Assembly: GCA_014529385.2 (NCBI GenBank)
Contig: CM043945.1
Coordinates: 147,928,241 to 147,992,240, forward strand
DNA from: Adiantum capillus-veneris
Taxonomy: Eukaryota; Streptophyta; Polypodiopsida; Polypodiales; Pteridaceae
Reading direction: 5' to 3'
Length of the DNA: 64,000 nucleotides
Every line of letters begins with the position of its first letter. Positions within the stretch are counted from its first letter, which is position 1. The notes beneath the pieces were generated by a model. The model saw only the letters and a list, made by a program, of their open reading frames with translations, made no database searches and had not been told where the DNA came from. The position numbers and the translations under genes were made by a program. Shown here in pieces: positions 25,431 to 37,245 of the stretch.

Positions 25431-26795
25431 ATGATTGTGAGACACTTCCATTACACGTCAGAGGCAGAGATTAGACGTTTTTTAAACCCTGTCGCTCCGG
25501 AGCATTTTTATCAGCTTACAGAGACTCTAACCAAGTCTGTGTTTGAGCAGCTCTCGGTAGAGTTTGCACCAGCTATTTTTGACATAGCCCTCCTGACATC
25601 AGGTGCTTTAGTAAACATGGTCAAACAAACCATTGGACAGATCATGAAAACCTTTCAAGAACTGAAAAATCCTACAATTACTTCCTTGCCAAACATAGCT
25701 GAGCGCATACATCTTGTGCAACAGCTTTACATGGAGTTCAAGAGCAAGGAAAAGTTAGAAAGAGTAGCAAAGCGTGCAAGAGTGGAAGACACCTCTTCTG
25801 AAGCTACTGTTGAACTAGAAATCATTCTTAGAATAGAGCCTGCAACGTCATCCATTGCTACATTAGACCTCTCTCAACTACCACCTATTTTACACCTTTT
25901 ACCTGACACAACCATCTTCAATATCCAAGCTCCATAGTTGGGAGAGGGAAGATGGGCACATGTGAAGCGTGTGGGTGTCACACATCTCGCTTTCAAAGAT
26001 CAAGTGTATGCTGCAAAAGTGTCCAAAGTACACTTACATGGGCCCACCATGGAGCAACAGGTCAAAGACGAAGCAACAATTTTGGATATTTCACATCGAG
26101 GTATTATCTACTCTCTTGCCATGGTGCGCCACGTGGAGCGACCCATTCTCATTTCACGATTTTGGAATGGCGGCCATGTGGAGCAATGGATCAAAGAATG
26201 CACTGCAGACGGCAGCCAGCCTGTCATTCGCGATTACGTACTCAATGCAGGAATAGCAGAGCTATTCCAGGAGAATATTTTGCAGATCATCAATGCTCTC
26301 CTTCAAACTCTGAAGTATATACATACACATAACTACCTCCACAATGATCTACACTCTCAGAATATGATGCTTCATTTTGGCGAAAAAGGTGTTTACGCCG
26401 GCATTGTGGATTGGGGTTCATGCACCAAAACAAATACCACAGCCGATTTTCCTCCTCTACACGATATGCAGATAGAAACTAGAAAACAAAATGAGACAGA
26501 TTATCCATGGGAAGCCCCCGAATGTATATCTAGTAATCCTCCCTCCTGGACCAAAGCTATGGATATTTATTCCATGTGTCATACATGTAAACGCATTTTG
26601 AAGTGCTTACCAGAGCCCCAAGAACAAAGCAAGAGACATTTTTTGAGTAATGTACTTGCTCATCTTCAATCTGGCAAGCGCCAAAACCCCAAAACCCAGC
26701 CTAATGCTTTTGATCTCTCCTTATGTTTAAATGTTGCCCATAGAGTGGGTTACAACATTGTAATGGCATATGGCTTACGACCAGCTGTCTGCTAA
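25431..26795 (+). pseudogene. Transposon-borne protein kinase, one in-frame TAG
   Basis: Starting at the ATG at 25,431, the frame runs 168 codons, meets TAG at 25,935-25,937, and continues in phase for 285 codons to 26,795. The second part is a complete Ser/Thr-type kinase domain. Counting from the Leu after the stop: glycine loop LGEGRWAHV (1-9), VAIK-type Lys 27 (YAAKV), alpha-C Glu 45, catalytic loop LHNDLHSQN (Asp 137, Asn 142), DWG in place of DFG (158-160), APE (193-195) and MDIYSM. The first 168 residues are an unrecognised N-terminal region with basic stretches (KRARVED). A CAG-to-TAG change would explain the stop (inference). An AG at 25,380 may end a leader intron. No kinase is a normal hAT component, so this looks like captured cargo. 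Confidence 0.8.
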
Positions 26796-26968
26796 TGATT
26801 AATGAAAACACAGTCTCATGATTTCATCATTGTTTTACTTTTGGTGTCAGATTTAATTGTATGTTTAATTGAAAAAAATATCTATGTTTGTCATTCGATA
26901 TATTGTCCAATGTCAAATTAATTGAATGGGTATTTAAAAGTCATGACATGTTCACTTGATATGTAGAT

Positions 26969-27729
26969 ATGGAAGAAGAACTCAACCATGCTGAAGCTCA
27001 GGCAATTTTTAAACAAGAACAAGTTAGATGTGGAAAAGCAGATCTTTCTACTATTGCCAACATTGAAGAAGATGAATCTGAGCTGTAGGGCGAACCATTA
27101 ACCCTTAAATAGTGAAAAAAGCTTTGCCCTAATCACTTTGTACGCCATCAACTATTTCAAATAAGTGGCAATGCAAAAGATACAGGTCCGTTAAAGCTCT
27201 CTGATTTGCAACATAAAGGACTGGCACGTGTATTGCTGCAAAGGTTTATACGACAAGAGAGATGCCTGCCAAAAAACAACCAAGTAGCAATTTACTTTAT
27301 CCAGCAATGCTATGTTCGATGTGTTTTGCTGAAGTGAGTGGATTGGTCAGATCGTCTAGGCACCGCTGGCGTTGGACGTGGAGCATTGCAGGAAAGGTGG
27401 CAGCACGCAATGCAAATAATCCAATGCCTCTTTGCAAGCGTCCTATTGTTTTACTTCCTGAAGAGTCAGAAACACTGACTGAATTAGCCAGCCAAGGACA
27501 AGACCTTGCCATCCAAGGAGAAACACCGGACATGCTTCGTGGCCATATTCTTGAGCTTGAAATAGAGTTAAGTGATGCACAAGCAAAGCTTCAACGATAT
27601 GAATCATTGTATGAACCTTTGCCAGATGATACTACCACTTCACATAAAGATGTTTCTCAACCATCCCCTGAGCTAGGAATTACAGATTTTACCATAGACG
27701 AACTTATAGAAAATCTATCAAACTCATAA
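26969..27729 (+). pseudogene. Broken accessory gene with coiled-coil-like C-terminus
   Basis: A 39-codon frame at 26,969-27,088 (MEEELNHAEAQAIF...) is followed by a different frame with HFVRHQLFQISGNAKD and LARVLLQRFIRQERCLP. That frame continues, past a TGA at 27,335, into VDWSDRLGTAGVGRGALQER. A third frame (27,262-27,729, 155 codons) supplies the likely end, LPEESETLTELASQGQDLA and HILELEIELSDAQAKLQRYE, a heptad-like helix. Together they look like one former protein of roughly 250-290 residues with two frameshifts or unrecognised introns. No family is recognised. It lies 174 bp downstream of the kinase on the same strand. Confidence 0.5.
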
Positions 27730-27894
27730 GTCACTCAGAAGCTTTTTGTAATCTCAAAATTATATCAAACTCTTTTCGATTGAGTAATTTCCCAGAACCT
27801 TGTTGTAATTTCAAACCTACATCGACTTTATGTAATTTTTATTCAATAAGATATTATCAGCAGTTTATATTTGAGTGTGAGTGAATATGTGCAT

Positions 27895-27895
<1 letters not shown>

Positions 27896-27983
<88 letters not shown>
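27896..27983. repeat. (GA)n microsatellite
   Basis: Pure GA tract of about 88 bp between the accessory gene end and the transposase gene end (convergent). Confidence 0.97.
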
Positions 27984-27985
<2 letters not shown>

Positions 27986-28064
27986 TTTGATGTGAACGAC
28001 AACGAGATAACACTTTCTTTCATCATATACAAAAACTTGTTGAGTAAGTATTACAATGGTACTC

Positions 28065-30161
28065 TCACAAATCATCTCCGTCTTCAAAAAATGTAACCAT
28101 ATCATCTACTCCGTCCATATCTGAGCATTCTGAAACTATCTCCCATTCCATATCATCATCATCATCAACTTCTGCAGAAATAGCTTCATGCGTTTGGAAG
28201 ACTCCATATTGCTTTTGAGCGGCTCTAGTTGCAATGTTTTGAGGCTTATAAATAAGTCTCATATTGCAAAAAACATACACCAAATCAGCAGCCTGTTTAG
28301 TATGAAGTCTGTTTCTCTTTTTAGTGAGCACAAAGTCGAATGCTGACCAGTTTCGCTCACAACTTCCACTTGATGCAGCTACTGAAAAAACTCTAACTGC
28401 AATGTGTTGCAACTCCACTTTCTCTCCACCATACTCCTTCCACCATAAAGGTGCACTTGTTTTGCCAATGGCATCTATATGCCACGGATCCTGAAATATA
28501 CCAGTTCTGTTGGCATAATCTACTCGCTGATGAAAAGCTGTTTTTCCATCTTCGTGCCCTAAGAGTTGGGAGCACACTGCTTTGAAGTCGTACATAACTT
28601 CTTTGTTGATAGATTGCTGATGCATTTGAAACTTAGGATCCAATACAAAAGCTGCACCATGCAATGGCGTATGCAACTGCACCCAACGCTTGTTAACAAT
28701 TGTAATCATGGTAGCTTTATCCTTTGCACCAAAATTGACATTTTCTCTTAGCTTGCGTATAGCCTCTGAAATATACCAGTAGACCCGACCAAAAATAAAA
28801 GAATCTGTGTCAACTGCTCTCAAAAGATCTACAAATGGCTTTGACACAGTTACTATTCTTTCTACATTACGCCAAAAGACTGGCGAGTTTACTATTTGCG
28901 CACATCAACCAGCTGCTTCCTGATAACTTGGATACTTGCTGAGCCATCCATCCCATCTTCTGTCTGCTAAGGTTTCCATCAATGCAGGCTTCAACTCTTG
29001 CAAAGCAGCAAGAACATAGTATGCTATAGCAAACCTTGTCGCGCAAAATATTTGCAAAGCTTTATTTGGTGACTTGGTTCGAAAAAGAGCATACGAAAAT
29101 TGATGCTCTCTAATGAATTTCACCACATGATTTGCATCCAATAAATTTTTCTTCACACATGCCATTTTACCAATATCTTTTAAAAGCAAATTTAAAGTGT
29201 GAGCTAAACATGGTACCCAAGAAATCTCCAGATACTTGACTTGAATAGCTCTTCGTGCTCCTTTGTAGTTGGCCGCATTATCTGTGACAATAGCATTCAC
29301 ATTCTTTGGTCCACCTGCCTTTGCAATTGCACACTCATACACCCCTTCTAGGTAGGTGATAGTCTTCTCTTTCAATGAGTTGTCAATTGCTTCCACGAAC
29401 ATAGCCCCTCTAGGGTTAATAAGCATTACATTGATTAAAGGTTTTTTCTGACAGTTAGTCCATCCATCCAATGCTATGGTGCATCCATATGCTGGAACAA
29501 ACTCTACAACTGTGCGTTTGAGAATGGATTCAGTACTGTCTTTGACTTTATCAAGATATTCAATTCGCATCTTGTTATAGTCAGGAAGCACAAATCCTTT
29601 TTTGGCTGTACTCATCAAAGCATCTTGAAATATTGGATTGCGCATAGCATTGAACGATATGCCACACACAACAAATGCTTGTGTCCATTTTAAATGAAAC
29701 TCAAGCAACCATTGTTTACCTAATGCTTCAGGCATTGTCTGTCCATTGGATGACGCTCTGCCGGATTTGCTTGTGGTAGGAACTCCTCCTGATGTAGAAG
29801 TATGTCCATGAAGAGGGTTCAATTGAGAACTTTGATCGTTTACTTGAGTGGTACACACCTCTTCTGTTACCTCATTGCATACAGATGGTTCAATATTCGC
29901 ATGAATATCTTTAGAAACATCACCTTTATGTTTAGCTGCAAAAATCAACTTTACTTTGCGAGAATACATGGCAAATTTTTCATGAATATCTTTTGGTGGT
30001 GCCCCGCACTTTTCAACATTGCCAGGGACTTTAAATAAATGCTCTTTAATTCTGGTTGCATTACCACTGAACTCGTGGCCACAGGATTTATATTTAAATC
30101 GAGATGTATTTCTCCCAGCTTTCAACTCATGCACATAACTCCACTCTTGTCCTTTCACCAT
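28065..30161 (-). pseudogene. hAT transposase (BED, DUF659, hAT dimerisation), one TGA
   Basis: The start is taken as the ATG at 30,161 (MVKGQEWSYVHELK), where BED-finger homology begins; an in-frame ATG at 30,224 would add 21 residues. A BED-type finger follows, with FKYKSCGHEFSGNATRIKEH and NVEKC. The DUF659/RNase-H fold has IALDGWTNCQKKP (first Asp) and AIVTDNAANYKGARRA (second Asp). The C-terminal dimerisation region is FSVAASSGSCERNWSAFDFV followed by KKRNRLH. A single TGA at 28,907-28,905 lies between QEAAG and CAQIVNSPVFWRNVERI in the same frame. CGA-to-TGA is the simplest cause (inference). Length (697 sense codons) is normal for the family, so decay is recent. Confidence 0.9.
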
Positions 30162-30224
30162 GATACACAAAAGTAATTTGCTAGTAAAAACAAAGTCAAG
30201 GATCATTTTCATAATCAAAATCAA

Positions 30225-31246
30225 TTAGAACATTAAATTAATTTAACTAACAATGATTGAACAAAATTAAAATAATTAAAAACAATGATTGAACAAAAAT
30301 ACAATGATTGAATAAAAATACAATAATTAAAAAAATACCATTTGATTACATATAAATTGCATCGATTTATCTAAAGTGCAAGCTTGTAGCTTTAACACAT
30401 TACGATAATCAATAATTACGATTAAATCAAGTATTAAAATGATTATCATTATAAATTGCTATACATACAAAAGCTATAAGTGACATTTTTAAATGTCAAA
30501 ACGATAATCACTTACAATACTTGATAATTATCGTATCTATATAAAGTGCGAACAAAAAGTTCTTACACTTTACCATAGATTTTTAAGCGATTATCTATCT
30601 ACAATGCGAGCATGTGTATGCTCTCACACAGTACGGTAGATTTTGCAATCCAAATAAAGATAAGAGAATATCAATATTTTTGGACATGTTTTTCCTAAAT
30701 TTTTTCTCTAGTGAGAGCATAGCAGTGTGAATAGCTCTACACAAAACGTAAAAATATAATTTTGTTTCATTATATTCATTTTGAAGTGAGAGAAAATCTC
30801 TACACATCAAAATCGAACTTTAAATTACATAAAATTAATTTTTATGTAATTATATTTTTAAACTAATTATCTCATGTGAGAGTACACTCTACACACAACG
30901 ATAATATCTTACTTTTGTTTTATTAGTCACTTTCAAGTGTCAATTAATTGAACACATTGACAAGTGATACTTATAATTACAGTTTGTATCAGGTGAGAGA
31001 TTAAACTCTTCACAAAATACAAACTTTCAACTATTTGCTAAGTTTTTCAAAACAAATTCATATATTTGAATCACAAAACTTAAAATTCTATTGAATTTTA
31101 TTTTTTATTAAATTCAAATTGTTTTATTTTTTTAAAAATTACTTTTTTTGATCGTTTGGTGAGAGTACTCACATGGAAAACACTGACTGTGAAAGCTGGC
31201 GTGAGGCCTGTCACGTGATGCTATATATACTAACATATTCGATCGT
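30225..31246. repeat. Right subterminal hairpin repeats
   Basis: AT-rich, no gene. Hairpin units of the form GTGAGAG-n-CTCTACACA recur near 30,376, 30,545, 30,604, 30,710, 30,785, 30,874, 30,990 and 31,157 (e.g. GTGAGAGTACACTCTACACA at 30,875). Their complement matches the left-end units, so the two arrays are inverted with respect to each other. Confidence 0.6.
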
Positions 31247-31382
31247 TATAATTTTTGATCGAAAATAATTTCGATCGAAAAACTAAGTTATACGATGAGC
31301 TGTTTATGCTGATGTGGCACCGTATAATATGGCCGTATAATTTAGATAAACAAATAATACGCCCATTATTCGCGTATTATAC

Positions 31383-31576
31383 GTCTCCCAAATAATGAAT
31401 AATGCAACTCAGGATCTGACAACCTCACATGGAGTTGTATATCCCTCAAAATTCCCTTGAGAAAACATTCCAATAAAACCCTTTCATCAAAACAATAGGG
31501 ATCAAAATGCCTCCTTTTGAAACCTTGAAAATAATCAACATACTCAACAATTAATAGATCCATCAAGGTGGCCAAG
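31383..31576 (-). pseudogene. N-terminal piece of the gag split by the hAT element
   Basis: The minus strand reads LATLMDLLIVEYVDYFQGFK and ERVLLECFLKGILRDIQLHV, ending RLSDPELHYSLFGR at the transposon edge. This resembles the capsid core of plant Gypsy gag. Upstream on the same strand (to about 31,700) similar words continue after a stop, but a plus-strand frame with similar coherence overlaps, so the extension is uncertain. Confidence 0.6.
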
Positions 31577-31599
31577 AAGGGCTACATCTCAAAGGCCAA

Positions 31600-32105
31600 G
31601 CTAAAAGAGCACCATGTCTCGATCTTCCAAGGAAGATTAAAGAGCATGGATAACAAGGCAGTGGAACTGAAACTCCTACCCAAATAAATATATGTTGTGG
31701 CCAAGGTTTTGGTGATATGGGAAGCCAACCAATGACATGAATTTCTAGATTACTATGAGATGGAGCTATGCGGGGTGGACTTATGAGGATCCTATGGACT
31801 CAAGCCATTCAAGAGGATGGCACTGCTCAAATCACCGACCCATTAGGGTAGGCCATATAAGCTACCATCACAAAGGAAATGGTGGTTGAAGGCTTAAACC
31901 TACCAACCACAAGTGAATCTACAAGATCTAAAGAGAAGAAGCACAGTGTCATCTTCACCAGGAATTCAATGGATGTAGCTTTTGGGGATATGATACACAA
32001 ACCGACTAAAGATCTTATGAGTCTTTACCTCCAACACTTCCATTTTGTAACCAAGAGGTGTAAGGGTGCAGGCCATACTGGCTAGATGCTGCCCATCTTT
32101 GTACT
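31600..32105 (+). pseudogene. Unclassified decayed retroelement fragment
   Basis: Plus-strand words LKEHHVSIFQGRLKSMDNKA, IYVVAKVLVIWEANQ and HEFLDYYEMELCGVDL occur in one frame separated by stops. Near 32,060 there is a knuckle-like RCKGAGHTGRCC-type segment. These suggest old retroelement coding but the class cannot be set. Confidence 0.3.
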
Positions 32106-32241
32106 CTAGCCTTGTTCTTTAATACATAAAGCAATAAGGACAAATGGTGTATTATCCACTATAGCTTCACCCAAAATAGAGTGTACACTCTCTTGCACAC
32201 ACATTGTTGCACCCTCACTCACATGCATACTCTCCGCCTCA

Positions 32242-32890
32242 CAAGTGGTATTAGAGCATAGCGGCTCTCCCAGGTCCAACAACGGCGCGTGCACAAGCAT
32301 CATTTTGAGCTAAGGCTCAAAGCCTTACATTAGGTGATAATATAGAGTTCTGTGGATAAGCTTGAAAGTCTGAAGGAAAGGAGTTTCTTGAAGTCTTGAA
32401 GAAACTATTTTCTATAGTAATGTGGAGCTTTGGAGACCTCAACAATGAGCTACAGTTGGCTACTGAAGGTAGCGTTTAAATTTCTAACGCTTAAGTAGGT
32501 CTGAAGATAACATTAGAAAATTTCACTATAGGAAAGCAAGGCAAGGGCATTAATTTCATAATGCTAAGGGTTCTCTATAGCATAGTGTTACAAAGATATT
32601 AAATGAGTCTCAAATGTATGGACAACCTGTTAAAGAGGCCGAATATTGAAAAGTCCGATTTGAGGATATAGCCTCCACAAATTTGGGAAAACCAACTTAG
32701 TCTACTGGTGGTGTTCTTACCACTTGTAGTGCTCCACAGAGAGTAAAATCTAGCACAATCAGGTGGTGAGGAGATCTATGCGTGTATCTCATACTCTTGA
32801 GTGGTTTGAGCCAGGATTGTACTATGTGTTAGTTATTGACTAGGATGAGCCCACTTGTTACAAAGAGGCTATTCAGATTGAAGATAGCAT
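32242..32890 (+). pseudogene. Copia leader, decayed PBS and integrase-RT linker
   Basis: TGGTATTAGAGC at 32,242-32,253 is the tRNA-iMet primer site with one C-to-T change, preceded by an LTR-like end (CGCCTCA). After about 440 bp of stop-filled sequence, the plus strand at 32,770-32,880 reads RRSMRVSHTLEWFEPGLYYV and EAIQIEDSI. This matches the Copia integrase-RT connection (RRSxRxS... LYYxLxxDxxEPxCYxEAxQxED). Everything between was deleted. Confidence 0.5.
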
Positions 32891-34425
32891 TGTCAGGCAT
32901 TTTTTATATGAGCATAAAGTCACTAAGTCATGCCAAAAAGCTTGCCCACCACCCTCATGTATATATGTGTACATAGCCCTGCAAGTTCAGAAGTGACCAG
33001 GTAAAAATCCTTGTACAAATGTGTGATTTTTCCAAGCTTGAATGCTGATGTTTTGGGTTGTTCAAGACTCCAAAACATAATTTTTAATAATTATTTTTAG
33101 CTGTGCTTTATAGCTTGTGAATCGGACTTGTACATCATGGGTTATGAACATACGAAGTGGGCGGTCTCAACTCAGAAGGTGATTGCGACGAGGAAAACTG
33201 GGCCAACTTGAAAGTCTAATGTTATAAATGCTGATGTTTTATATTTTTGGAGATAGCCGAGGTGATGGGCTTCAAGCCGTGTGTTACATGTGTCGTTCAG
33301 ACCGGAGCAGCAAATTATGCCTCGAGGAAAGTTGCACAAGGTCCTCTTGCTTGGGGGAGAAGCTGGAAATTGGTTGGTTTGAGGGAGTTGGGAGGGAATT
33401 TCCATGTGGCATGGGGATTATCCCACATGAAAGAGGAAAGGGGAAGGTGGATGGTACGTAGGGCACTTTGGGAGCCCACTATAGGTGGTATCAAAGTGAG
33501 AGGAGCTCTCTCAAGGCTTGACTATGGGGGCTCGTGGGCTCATGGGGAAGGAGATATCACAATTTTCAATCCACACTCAGCTGCCCAAGCGCCTGGACAC
33601 CTTTTTTGGTCCCTTGCCACTTCCCCCCATCCCATTCCTTGGTCAAAGGGTCATTGACATCTCATTTCTCACCCAAAAAAGGCCAAAATTGAACCACATT
33701 AAAAGATGCCTAAGGAGAGAACCTTGTTAGCTAAGAAGAGAGGGAAAAATATTGGGGATAAAAGATAATAAATCCCCCATCTTAATAGCTGCAACACCTG
33801 CACAACTTCCAGAGAGCTCATTTTTTAGCAAGAAAGAGTGCACCCCGGACTTTGAGCGGCCAAAACTCTTTCATCCTTCATCTTATTTTTTGTCTATGGA
33901 TAATCTACGGACATCTCCACAAGATGGGCTTTGTCATGATATCCCTTGTTTCTCCTAATTTCAAGTGTGTTGCATGCTTGAAGGGTTTTTCATAACTCTC
34001 TACAGGTGTTTACCGCAGGTGTTTTTGGCCGTGCAATAGTTCTTTCTTCCAACGGTGTGGCTCGAACAAGGCTATAGAGGCATTCATTTTCCTTCTTGTT
34101 TGCACACTAACATTGTTTTGGTGCCCCCACTGAGGAGCAAGTGCTCCCATTCTCCAATTCTTGTGAAATATGTCTATTCTACAGGCAGAGAATGTAAAGG
34201 TGTGGGTCCTTATGGACAAGCGCCTATGTATGTGCAAATTGTGGACAACACACTTGAGGTGGTCGTATAATTGGATTGCAGGCTTTGGAGGGTCATGAGG
34301 TTTTGTAAAGCCAAGCACCAGGGGGCCGGGTTACCCAATTGTGATGTGGATTAGGTACTGGAGAAATCCATCGACATCCATTGAGATTTCGATGTCACAT
34401 GTAAGTGTTTTTGCGGCAGTCAAAC
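32891..34425. other. No gene recognised; one PBS-like site
   Basis: GGTGGTATCAAAGTGAGAGG at about 33,485 resembles a degenerate tRNA-iMet primer site, so 33,230-33,480 might be an old LTR. CCCAAAAAAGGCCAAA near 33,673 resembles a word near 3,013. Short frames on both strands (e.g. 33,247-33,657) have no recognisable motif. Confidence 0.35.
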
Positions 34426-34717
34426 ATGGCAGAGAAGTTCCCACAGTTTCATGGATTGCCTAATGAGAATGCACAGACTTTTATTGAAGAGTTGGAAGTC
34501 AGCTTCTTACTGTGGAATATACTGGACCAAGTTATATTGTTGCGGCTGCTGCAATACAGTTTACAGGATAAAGCAAAAGTTTGGTTACACAATCATGAAG
34601 AGTTGATATGGGCACAAACTCCAGGGGCAGTTTTGAACTACAATCGTGTGAAGAAAGGTTTCCTGACATAGTACACATCCATTGAAGTACGTGATGAAGT
34701 TTGGCATGAAATCTTGG
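34426..34717 (+). pseudogene. Ty3/Gypsy gag N-terminal fragment
   Basis: ATG at 34,426 opens MAEKFPQFHGLPNENAQTFI, ELEVSFLLWNILDQ and LLQYSLQDKAKVWLHNHEEL, the beginning of a retrotransposon gag capsid (F-x-G-x-x-x-E-x-A...; L...L...A..W). A TAG at 34,669 interrupts it and satellite DNA replaces the gene from about 34,717. Confidence 0.7.
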
Positions 34718-37245
34718 GGCCAATGTAGAAGCTCTCAAAGAGCATTTGGGCCATTCAAGGGCACCTTATGGCCCTAAGTCCATAGGATCTCACATCATAC
34801 TAAAGAGCACTCTATAGCCCTAAGGCCATAGGGTGGACTATGTGTCAATGTAGAACCTCTCTAAGAGACCTTGGCCCTTGAGCTTATACATTAATACCAT
34901 ATGGAACTAAGGCCATAAGATCTCGCATCATACTAGAGAGGAACCTATTGCCTTAACGCAATCTAGGATGGCCTAGGGGTCAATGTAGAAGCTCTCAATG
35001 AGAATTTGGGCCATTCAAGGGCACCAACATATGTAGTATGGTAACCCTATGGCCCTATGACCATAGGATCTTTACTTTTAATAGAGAGAAACCTATGACC
35101 TATGACCCTTGAGCTTATGCATTGGCACCCTGTGGCCCTAGGTCCATAGGATCTCTCAATACAATAGAGGGACACAACATATGGCCCCTGACCTTATACA
35201 TTGGCACCTTAGGGCCCTAAGTACATAGGATCTCACATCATACTAAAGGGAACTCTATGGCCCTTGAGCTTATGCATTGGCACCCTGTGGACCTAGGTCC
35301 ATAGGATCTCTCACTGGAATAGAGGGACAAAACATATGTCCCTTGACCTTAGACATTGGCACCTTATGGCCCTAAGTCCATAGGATCTCACATCATACTA
35401 AAGGGAACTCTATGGCCCTATGGTGCACTATGTGTCAATGCAGAAGCTCTCTAAGAACCTTTGGGCTTTTGAGCTTATACATTAGTACCCTATGATCTAG
35501 AGCCATAGGGTCTCACATCATACTAGCAACCATGGCCTTAAGGCTAGAGGATGGGCTAGGGGTCAATGTAGAAGCTCTCAAAGAGCATTTGGGCCATTCA
35601 AGGGCACCAACATATGCACTATGGTAGCTCTCAATAAGCATTTGGTCCATTCAAGGGCACCAATATATGCACTATAGTAGCCCTATGGCCTTAGGACCAT
35701 AGGATCTCTATTTGCAATAAAGAGAAACCTATGGCCCTTGAGCTTATGCATTGGCACCTTGTGGCCATAGGTTCATAGAATCTCTCATTGGAATAAATTG
35801 AAACAACCTATGGATCTTGACCTTATACATTGGCACCCTATGGCTCTAAGTCCATAGGATCTCATATCATCCTAAAGGCCACTCTATCCATAGGGTGGAC
35901 TATGTGTAATTGTAGGAGCTCTCTAAGAGCCTTTGTCCCTTGAGCTTATACAATGGTACCCTATGGCCCTAAGGCCATAGTGTCTCGCATCATACTACAG
36001 AGGAACCCATGGCCTTAAGGCTAGAGGAGGGACTAGGGGTCAATGTAAAAGCTCTCAAAGAGCATTTGAGTCATTGAAGGGCACAAACATATGCACTATA
36101 GTAGCCCTATGGCCCTAGGACCATACAAACTCTATTTGTAATAGAGAGCAACCTATGGCCCTTGAGCTTATGCATTGTCACCTTGTAGTTTTAGGTCCAT
36201 AGGATCTCTCATTCAAATAAAGGAAAACAACCTGGCTCTTGCCTTATAAATTGGCACCCTATGGCCCTAAGTCCATAGGCTCACATCATAGTAAAGGGCA
36301 CTCCATGGCCCTAGGGCCATAGGGTGGACTAGGTGTCAATGAAGAATCTCTCAAAGAGCCTTTGGGCCCTTCAACTTATACATTAGTACCATACGGCCCT
36401 AAGCCATAAGATCTCACATCATACTAGAGAGGAACTTATTTCCTTAAGACTAGAGGATGGCCTCGGGGTCAATGTACAAGATCTCAATGAGGATTTGGGC
36501 CATTCAAGGGAACCAACATATGCACTAAAGTAGTCCTCTAGCCCTAGGACCATAGGATCTCTATTTGCAATATAGAGAAACATATGGCCCTTAAGCTTAT
36601 GCATTGGCATCTTGTGGCCCTAGTTCCATAGGATCTCTCACTGGAATAGAGGGAAACAACCTATGGCCCTTGACCTTATATATTGGGACCTTATGGCCCT
36701 AGGTCCATAGTATCTCACGTCATACTAAAGGGCACTCTATGCCCCTAGGTCCATAGGGTGGACTATGTGTCAATGTAGAAGCTCTCAAATAGCCTTTGGG
36801 CCATTCAAGGGCGCTAACATATGCACTACGGTAGCCATATGGCCCTAGGACCGGATGATCTCTATTTGCAATAGATACCAACCTATGAACTTGAGCTTAT
36901 GCATTGGCACCATGTGGCCCCAGGTCCATAGGATCTCTCACTGGAATAGAGGGAAACAACCTATGGCCCTTGACCTTATACATTGGCACCTTATGGCCCT
37001 AGGTCCATAGGATCTCACATCATACTAAAGGGAAATCTATGGCCCTAGGGCCATAGGGTGGTCTATGTGTCAATGTAAAAGCTCTCAAAGAGCCTTTGGG
37101 CCCTTGAGATTATACATTGGTATCTTATGGCCCTATGGTCGTAGGATCTCACATCATACTACAGAGGAACCTATGGAATTAAGGCTAGAGGATGACGTAG
37201 GGGTCAATGTAGAAGCTCGTTCAGAGCATTTGGATCATTCAAGCG
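34717..37245. repeat. Palindromic satellite in higher-order units of ~430-480 bp
   Basis: The anchor word CAATGTAGAAGCTCTCAAAG recurs near 34,722, 34,981, 35,563, 36,041, 36,471, 36,771 and 37,204. Each higher-order unit strings together about five or six different monomers of 60-80 bp, each holding a CCTATGGCC / GGCCATAGG core. Flanks differ by monomer (TTGAGCTTATGCATTGGCAC, TTGACCTTATACATTGGCAC, GATCTCACATCATACTA). Some units are shortened by deletion. Confidence 0.85.

Noticed and set aside
33247-33657. 136-codon plus-strand frame
   Set aside because: No recognisable motif, GC-rich chance frame; the sequence looks more like LTR DNA.
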